From the NCBI GenBank assembly GCA_021186555.1, contig JAJKFL010000237.1:2562558-2626557 (forward strand): 64,000 nucleotides of DNA, read 5' to 3'. This document shows, in pieces, positions 56,452 through 64,000 of the stretch; the first letter of the stretch is position 1, and every line of letters begins with the position of its first letter. Made by a program: the position numbers and the translations under genes. The DNA comes from Reticulitermes speratus (taxonomy: Eukaryota; Arthropoda; Insecta; Blattodea; Rhinotermitidae). A model generated the notes under the pieces. It did no database searches and was not told where the DNA came from. It worked only from the letters and a program-made list of their open reading frames with translations.

Positions 56452-58396
56452 TAATTATCATTTAAAGTGTAGCAGTTACTTTATGTACGGCCAGGTGTAA
56501 CATTCAGAAAGTCTACGTTCTGCCCACACAGTGTATTTATGTGTTTTGTGTGGGTCTCAGAACAAACAGCGATTATTTCACTGTACAACATTAACTGACT
56601 GGTTTGTGTAACTGAGACGGAGTGTGTTTACTGCGCGGTACGGACTGTATTTATGTGTTTTGTGTGGATCTCAGAACAAACAGCGATAATTTCACTGTAC
56701 AACATTAACTGACTGGTTTGTATAACTGAGACGGAGTGTGTTTACTGCGCGGTACGGACTGTATTTATGTGTTTTGTGTGGATCTCAGAACAAACAGCGA
56801 TTATTTCACTGTACAACATTAACTGACTGGTTTGTATAACTGAGACGGAGTGTGTTTACTGCGCGGTACGGACTGTATTTATGTGTTTTGTGTGGATCTC
56901 AGAACAAACAGCGATAATTTCACTGTACAACATTAACTGACTGGTTTGTATAACTGAGACGGAGTGTGTTTACTGCGCGGTACGGACTGTATTTATGTGT
57001 TTTGTGTGGATCTCAGAACAAACAGCGATTATTCCACTGTACAGCATTAACTGACTGGTTTGTATAACTGAGACTGTGTGTTTTACTGCGCGGTACGGAC
57101 TGTATTTATGTGTTTTGTGTGGATCTCAGAACAAACAGCGATTATTTCACTGTACAACATTAACTGACTGGTTTGTATAACTGAGACGGAGTGTGTTTAC
57201 TGCGCGGTACGGACTGTATTTATGTGTTTTGTGTGGATCTCAGAACAAACAGCGATTATTTCACTGTACAACATTAACTGACTGGTTTGTATAACTGAGA
57301 CGGAGTGTGTTTACTGCGCGGTACGGACTGTATTTATGTGTTTTGTGTGGATCTCAGAACAAACAGCGATAATTTCACTGTACAACATTAACTGACTGGT
57401 TTGTATAACTGAGACGGAGTGTGTTTACTGCGCGGTACGGACTGTATTTATGTGTTTTGTGTGGATCTCAGAACAAACAGCGATTATTTCACTGTACAAC
57501 ATTAACTGACTGGTTTGTATAACTGAGACGGAGTGTGTTTACTGCGCGGTACGGACTGTATTTATGTGTTTTGTGTGGATCTCAGAACAAACAGCGATTA
57601 TTTCACTGTACAACATTAACTGACTGGTTTGTATAACTGAGACGGAGTGTGTTTACTGCGCGGTACGGACTGTATTTATGTGTTTTGTGTGGATCTCAGA
57701 ACAAACAGCGATAATTTCACTGTACAACATTAACTGACTGGTTTGTATAACTGAGACGGAGTGTGTTTACTGCGCGGTACGGACTGTATTTATGTGTTTT
57801 GTGTGGATCTGAGAACAAACAGCGATTATTTCACTGTACAACATTAACTGACTGGTTTGTATAACTGAGACGGAGTGTGTTTACTGCGCGGTACGGACTG
57901 TATTTATGTGTTTTGTGTGGATCTGAGAACAAACAGCGATTATTTCACTGTACAACATTAACTGACTGGTTTGTATAACTGAGACGGAGTGTGTTTACTG
58001 CGCGGTACGGACTGTATTTATGTGTTTTGTGTGGATCTGAGAACAAACAGCGATTATTTCACTGTACAACATTAACTGACTGGTTTGTATAACTGAGACG
58101 GAGTGTGTTTACTGCGCGGTACGGACTGTATTTATGTGTTTTGTGTGGATCTCAGAACAAACAGCGATTATTTCACTGTACAACATTAACTGACTGGTTT
58201 GTATAACTGAGACGGAGTGTGTTTACTGCGCGGTACGGACTGTATTTATGTGTTTTGTGTGGATCTCAGAACAAACCGCGATTATTTCACTGTACAGCAT
58301 TAACTGACTGGTTTGTATAACTGAGACGGAGTGTTTACTGCGCGGTACGAGCTGAGTCCTTATATAAAACAAGAACATTTCGTCTTAAAGGGTTAA
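56452..58396 (+). mobile_element. TTAA element with 114-bp array 9
   Basis: The left end is eroded: TTAACTAATTATCATTTAAAG near 56446-56466, then AGCAGTTACTTTATGTACGG. The array (56532-58353) has about 16 units, with an AGCGATAATTTC variant recurring at 2, 4 and 3 unit intervals. The right end is GAGTCCTTATATAAAACAAG to CTTAAAGGGTTAA, ending at TTAA 58393-58396. That end is an exact complement of TTAACCCTTTAAG, the left terminus of other copies. Confidence 0.9.
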
Positions 58397-58772
58397 TGAA
58401 TATGTGAATATGTTAAGTTTCTCTTAAAGTCACTTTTTAAAATTACATACTTAACAACATTGAAAATAAGAGAAAACGCCTTAAGATTGTTTTACTAAAC
58501 TTAATGTGACTTAAGATATAAGGCTAAACCCGTCGCAAAAGTTTTGACAATACGCAACAACACGTTTCATTACGCAATGTGTAACAGACACCAACGCAGG
58601 GCACAACGTAACCTCCCTGATGATGCCCACACAAGGCTGCAACATGTCCTAACAAAAAACACGCACAGTGTTACCAACACACCACTTCTTTGCTCTGATA
58701 GCCAGTCTTCGTTTTCGCAGTCTACACAATACAATCACAGTAATGTTACAACCCGTCTGCGAACACAAAGAA
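58397..58772. other. Unassigned DNA with decayed hammerhead-like motif
   Basis: CTGATGA (58617-58623), a GCC/GGC stem, GCAA (58639-58642, in place of GAAA) and GTC (58646-58648) follow the hammerhead order, but the second core block is mutated. No gene is recognised; the 106-codon frame runs into a MITE. Confidence 0.5.
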
Positions 58773-58957
58773 CAGTCGAACCCGGTTATAACGACATCGG
58801 TTTATACGATACCTCGTCTATACCGTCACATATTCTGTGGTACCAATTACTTCGTCAATTTTAACCCTAACACTATACTCCTCGGTTATAACAACACTCG
58901 TCTATAACGACACAAAATATTCAGTCCCTCTCATAACGTTATAACCGAGTTCGACTG
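58773..58957 (-). mobile_element. MITE family 1, inverted copy
   Basis: CAGTCGAACCCGGTTATAAC on the left and GTTATAACCGAGTTCGACTG on the right are the family ends. The internal order (ATCGGTTTATACGATACCTC, then GTACCAATTA) is the reverse complement of 384-568. No TA duplication remains, and the 53-bp array starts directly at its right end. Confidence 0.88.
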
Positions 58958-61900
58958 CAGTTTATTAATGCAATGTGCAGGATCAATCACTGTACCGCTC
59001 AACAAACAGGCCTGTTATTAATGCAATGTGCAGGATCAATCACTGTACCTCTCAACAAACAGGCCTGTTATTAATGCAATGTGCAGGATCAATCACTGTA
59101 CCGCTCAACAAACAGGCCTGTTATTAATGCAATTTGCAGGATCAATCACTGTACCGCTCAACAAACAGGCCTGTTATTAATGCAATGTGCAGGATCAATC
59201 ACTGTACCGCTCAACAAACAGGCCTGTTATTAATGCAATTTGCAGGATCAATCACTGTACCGCTCAACAAACAGGCCTGTTATTAATGCAATTTGCAGGA
59301 TCAATCACTGTACCGCTCAACAAACAGGCCTGTTATTAATGCAATGTGCAGGATCAGTCACTGTACCGCTCAACAAACAGGCCTGTTATTAATGCAATTT
59401 GCAGGATCAATCACTGTACCGCTCAACAAACAGGCCTGTTATTAATGCAATGTGCAGGATCAATCACTGTACCGCTCAACAAACAGGCCTGTTATTAATG
59501 CAATTTGCAGGATCAATCACTGTACCGCTCAACAAACAGGCCTGTTATTAATGCAATGTGCAGGATCAGTCACTGTACCGCTCAACAAACAGGCCTGTTA
59601 TTAATGCAATGTGCAGGATCAATCACTGTACCGCTCAACAAACAGGCCTGTTTTTAATGCAATGTGCAGGATCAATCACTGTACCGCTCAACAAACAGGC
59701 CTGTTATTAATGCAATGTGCAGGATCAGTCACTGTACCGCTCAACAAACAGGCCTGTTATTAATGCAATGTGCAGGATCAATCACTGTACCGCTCAACAA
59801 GCAGGCCTGTTATTAATGCAATGTGCAGGATCAATCACTGTACCGCTCAACAAACAGGCCTGTTATTAATGCAATGTGCAGGATCAGTCACTGTACCGCT
59901 CAACAAACAGGCCTGTTATTAATGCAATGTGCAGGATCAATCAATGTACCGCTCAACAAACAGGCCTGTTATTAATGCAATGTGCAGGATCAGTCACTGT
60001 ACCGCTCAACAAACAGGCCTGTTATTAATGCAATGTGCAGGATCAATCACTGTACCGCTCAACAAGCAGGCCTGTTATTAATGCAATGTGCAGGATCAAT
60101 CACTGTACCGCTCAACAAACAGGCCTGTTATTAATGCAATGTGCAGGATCAATCACTGTACCGCTCAACAAGCAGGCCTGTTATTAATGCAATGTGCAGG
60201 ATCAATCACTGTACCGCTCAACAAACAGGCCTGTTATTAATGCAATGTGCAGGATCAATCACTGTACCGCTCAACAAACAGGCCTGTTATTAATGCAATG
60301 TGCAGGATCAATCACTGTACCGCTCAACAAACAGGCCTGTTATTAATGCAATGTGCAGGATCAGTCACTGTACCGCTCAACAAGCAGGCCTGTTATTAAT
60401 GCAATGTGCAGGATCAATCACTGTACCGCTCAACAAACAGGCCTGTTATTAATGCAATTTGCAGGATCAATCACTGTACCGCTCAACAAGCAGGCCTGTT
60501 ATTAATGCAATGTGCAGGATCAATCACTGTACCGCTCAACAAACAGGCCTGTTATTAATGCAATGTGCAGGATCAATCAATGTACCGCTCAACAAACAGG
60601 CCTGTTATTAATGCAATGTGCAGGATCAGTCACTGTACCGCTCAACAAACAGGCCTGTTATTAATGCAATGTGCAGGATCAATCACTGTACCGCTCAACA
60701 AACAGGCCTGTTATTAATGCAATGTGCAGGATCAATCACTGTACCGCTCAACAAACAGGCCTGTTATTAATGCAATGTGCAGGATCAATCACTGTACCGC
60801 TCAACAAACAGGCCTGTTATTAATGCAATGTGCAGGATCAATCACTGTACCGCTCAACAAACAGGCCTGTTATTAATGCAATGTGCAGGATCAATCACTG
60901 TACCGCTCAACAAACAGGCCTGTTATTAATGCAATGTGCAGGATCAATCACTGTACCGCTCAACAAACAGGCCTGTTATTAATGCAATTTGCAGGATCAA
61001 TCACTGTACCGCTCAACAAACAGGCCTGTTATTAATGCAATGTGCAGGATCAATCACTGTACCGCTCAACAAACAGGCCTGTTATTAATGCAATGTGCAG
61101 GATCAATCACTGTACCGCTCAACAAGCAGACCTGTTATTTAATGCAATGTGCAGGATGAACCACTGTACCGCTCAACAAACAGGCCTGTTATTAATGCAA
61201 TTTGCAGGATCAGTCACTGTACCGCTCAACAAACAGGCCTGTTATTAATGCAATGTGCAGGATCAGTCACTGTACCGCTCAACAAACAGGCCTGTTATTA
61301 ATGCAATGTGCAGGATCAATCAATGTACCGCTCAACAAACAGGCCTGTTATTAATGCAATGTGCAGGATCAATCACTGTACCGCTCAACAAACAGGCCTG
61401 TTATTAATGCAATGTGCAGGATCATCACTGTACCGCTCAACAAACAGGCCTGTTATTAATGCAATGTGCAGGATCAATCACTGTACCGCTCAACAAACAG
61501 GCCTGTTATTAATGCAATGTGCAGGATCAATCACTGTACCGCTCAACAAACAGGCCTGTTATTAATGCAATGTGCAGGATCAATCACTGTACCGCTCAAC
61601 AAACAGGCCTGTTATTAATGCAATGTGCAGGATCATCACTGTACCGCTCAACAAACAGGCCTGTTATTAATGCAATGTGCAGGATCAATCACTGTACCGC
61701 TCAACAAACAGGCCTGTTATTAATGCAATGTGCAGGATCAATCACTGTACCGCTCAACAAACAGGCCTGTTATTAATGCAATGTGCAGGATCAACACTGT
61801 ACCGCTCAACAAACAGGCCTGTTATTAATGCAATGTGCAGGATCAATCACTGTACCGCTCAACAAACAGGCCTGTTATTAATGCAATGTGCAGGATCAAC

Positions 61901-64000
61901 CACTGTACCGCTCAACAAACAGGCCTGTTATATAATGCAATGTGCAGATCAACCACTGTAATCCGCTCAACAAACAGGCTGTTTTTAATGCAATGTGCAG
62001 GATCAACACTGTATACGCTCAACAACAGGCCTGTTATTAATGCAATGTGCAGGATCAACACTGTAACCGCTCAACAACATGCCTGTTATTAATGCAATGG
62101 CAGGATTAACCATGTACCCCTCAACAAACAGGCCTGTTATTAATGCAATGTGCAGGATCAATCACTGTACCGCTCAACAAACAGGCCTGTTATTAATGCA
62201 ATGTGCAGGATCAACCACTGTACCGCTCAACAAACAGGCCTGTTATTAATGCAATGTGCAGGATCAACACTGTACCGCTCAACAAACAGGCCTGTTATTA
62301 ATGCAATGTGCAGGATCAACACTGTACCGCTCAACAAACAGGCCTGTTATTAATGCAATGTGCAGGATCAATCACTGTACCGCTCAACAAACAGGCCTGT
62401 TATTAATGCAATGTGCAGGATCAACCACTGTACCGCTCAACAAACAGGCCTGTTATTAATGCAATGTGCAGGATCAATCACTGTACCGCTCAACAAACAG
62501 CCTGTTATTAATGCAATGTGCAGGATCAACCACTGTACCGCTCAACAAACAGGCCTGTTATAATGCAAATGTGCAGGATAACACTGTACGCGTCAACAAC
62601 AGGCCTGTATAATGACAATGTGCAGTTAACCACTGTACCGGCTCAACAAACATGCCTGTTATTAATGCAATGTGCAGATCAATCACTGTACGTCGAACAA
62701 ACAGCCTGTTATAAATCAAGCTGTCAGGATCAACATGACCGCTCAACATAACAGGCCTGTATTAATGCAATGTGCAGGATCATACCACTGTACCGCTCAA
62801 CAAACAGGCCTGTTATTAAGCAATGTGCAGGATCAGCCATGTACCGCTCAACAAATCAGGCATGTATTAATGCAATGTGCAGGATCAACACTGTACCGCT
62901 CAACAAACAGGCTGTTATTAATGCAATGTGCAGGACAATCACTGTAACCGCTCAACAACAGGCCTGTTATAATGCAATGTGCAGGACAATCACTGTACCG
63001 CTCAACAAACAGTCGCCTGTTAATTAAAGGCAATGTGTAGGATTCAATCACTGTACCGCTCCAAACAACAGGCCTGTTATTAATGCAATGTGCAGATCAA
63101 TCACTGTACCGCTCAACAAACAGGCCTGTTATTAATGCAATGTGCAGGATCAACACTGTACCGCTCAACAAACAGGCCTGTTATTAATGCAATGTGCAGG
63201 ATCAATCACTGTACCGCTCAACAAACAGGCCTGTTATTAATGCAATGTGCAGGATCAATCACTGTACCGCTCAACAAACAGGCCTGTTATTAATGCAATG
63301 TGCAGGATCAACACTGTACGCTCAACAACGACGCCTGTTATTAATGCATATGTGCAGGATCAATCACTGTACCGCTCAACAAACAGGCCTGTTATTAATG
63401 CAATGTGCAGGATCAATCACTGTACCGCTCAACAAACAGGCCTGTTATTAATGCAATGTGCAGGATCAATCACTGTACCGCTCAACAAACAGGCCTGTTA
63501 TTAATGCAATGTGCAGGATCAATCACTGTACCGCTCAACAAACAGGCCTGTTATTAATGCAATGTGCAGGATCAATCACTGTACCGCTCAACAACAGGCC
63601 TGTTATTAATGCAATGTGCAGGATCAATCACTGTACCGCTCAACAAACAGGCCTGTTATTAATGCAATGTGCAGGATCAATCACTGTACCGCTCAACAAA
63701 CAGGCCTGTTATTAATGCAATGTGCAGGATCAATCACTGTACCGCTCAACAAACAGGCCTGTTATTAATGCAATGTGCAGGATCAATCACTGTACCGCTC
63801 AACAAACAGGCCTGTTATTAATGCAATGTGCAGGATCAATCACTGTACCGCTCAACAAACAGGCCTGTTATTAATGCAATGTGCAGGATCAGTCACTGTA
63901 ACCGCTCAACAAACAGGCCTGTTATTAATGCAATGTGCAGGATCAATCACTGTACCGCTCAACAAACAGGCCTGTTATTAATGCAATGTGCAGGATCAAT
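58958..64000 (+). repeat. 53-bp minisatellite, about 95 copies, open at window end
   Basis: The unit is TTATTAATGCAATGTGCAGG, ATCAATCACTGTACCGCTCA, ACAAACAGGCCTG. Recurrent variants are TTTGCAGG, ATCAGTCAC, AACAAGCAGG and AATGTACC. Between about 61920 and 63110 single-base losses are dense, unlike the flanking units. Open frames of 60-94 codons come from the repeat and shift every three units. The array continues beyond 64000. Confidence 0.97.

Overview
This window looks like repeat-dense chromosomal DNA from an insect, most likely a cockroach or termite (Blattodea); that is inference. The evidence is several non-LTR retrotransposon C-termini whose translations I recognise as common in that group (from memory, not a search), tRNA-derived SINEs, and many short inverted-repeat DNA transposons. 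I find no host protein-coding gene, no rRNA gene and no functional tRNA gene. Nearly every long open frame lies in tandem repeats whose period is a multiple of 3, or in transposon debris.

About 28% of the window (roughly 18 kb) is one 114-bp satellite in nine arrays: 3119-4571, 7674-10814, 12157-13284 (minus), 14648-16264, 20532-23710, 44622-45762 (minus), 48375-49056 (minus), 50658-54864 and 56532-58353. Where the edges survive, the arrays sit inside one element. Its left end is TTAA followed by CCCTTTAAAGCCCAGTGG, its left spacer is about 75 bp, and its right end again finishes near TTAA. This suggests a non-autonomous, piggyBac-like (TTAA-target) element that carries an expandable satellite and has inserted in both orientations.

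Roughly another 26% is unrelated minisatellites: 58 bp (883-1527), 35 bp (26533-27443), 54 bp (30737-31815), 35/37 bp (32651-35646), 27 bp (36004-36330), 30 bp (36432-38146), 40/41 bp (39187-41481), 19 bp (42192-42417), a CCAA/CTAA tract (43225-43813), 31 bp (47014-47390), 41 bp (49516-49977) and 53 bp (58958 to the window end).

The DNA between arrays is layered with transposons. There are four copies of a CAGTCGAAC-ended MITE, one Tigger-like MITE, two hAT-type MITEs, three copies of an AGGCGCGTTCG-ended element, three 77-78 bp palindromic elements in TA tracts, at least four SINE families and five LINE remnants. Two insertions can be read as clean nests: a SINE and a hAT MITE inside one LINE (28193-29250), and a SINE inside one arm of a large inverted repeat (46790-47845).

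The most interesting signal is a set of hammerhead-ribozyme-like motifs (CTGATGA, stem, GAAA, two-base-pair helix III, GTA or GTC). The best is at 603-660. Related copies lie at 779-835, 1811-1860 (minus), in both arms of the inverted repeat at 46790-47845, and, decayed, at 58612-58655. Established knowledge places such minimal hammerheads in Penelope-like elements and related retroelements, so these inverted, ribozyme-bearing units are the best candidate for an undescribed system here.
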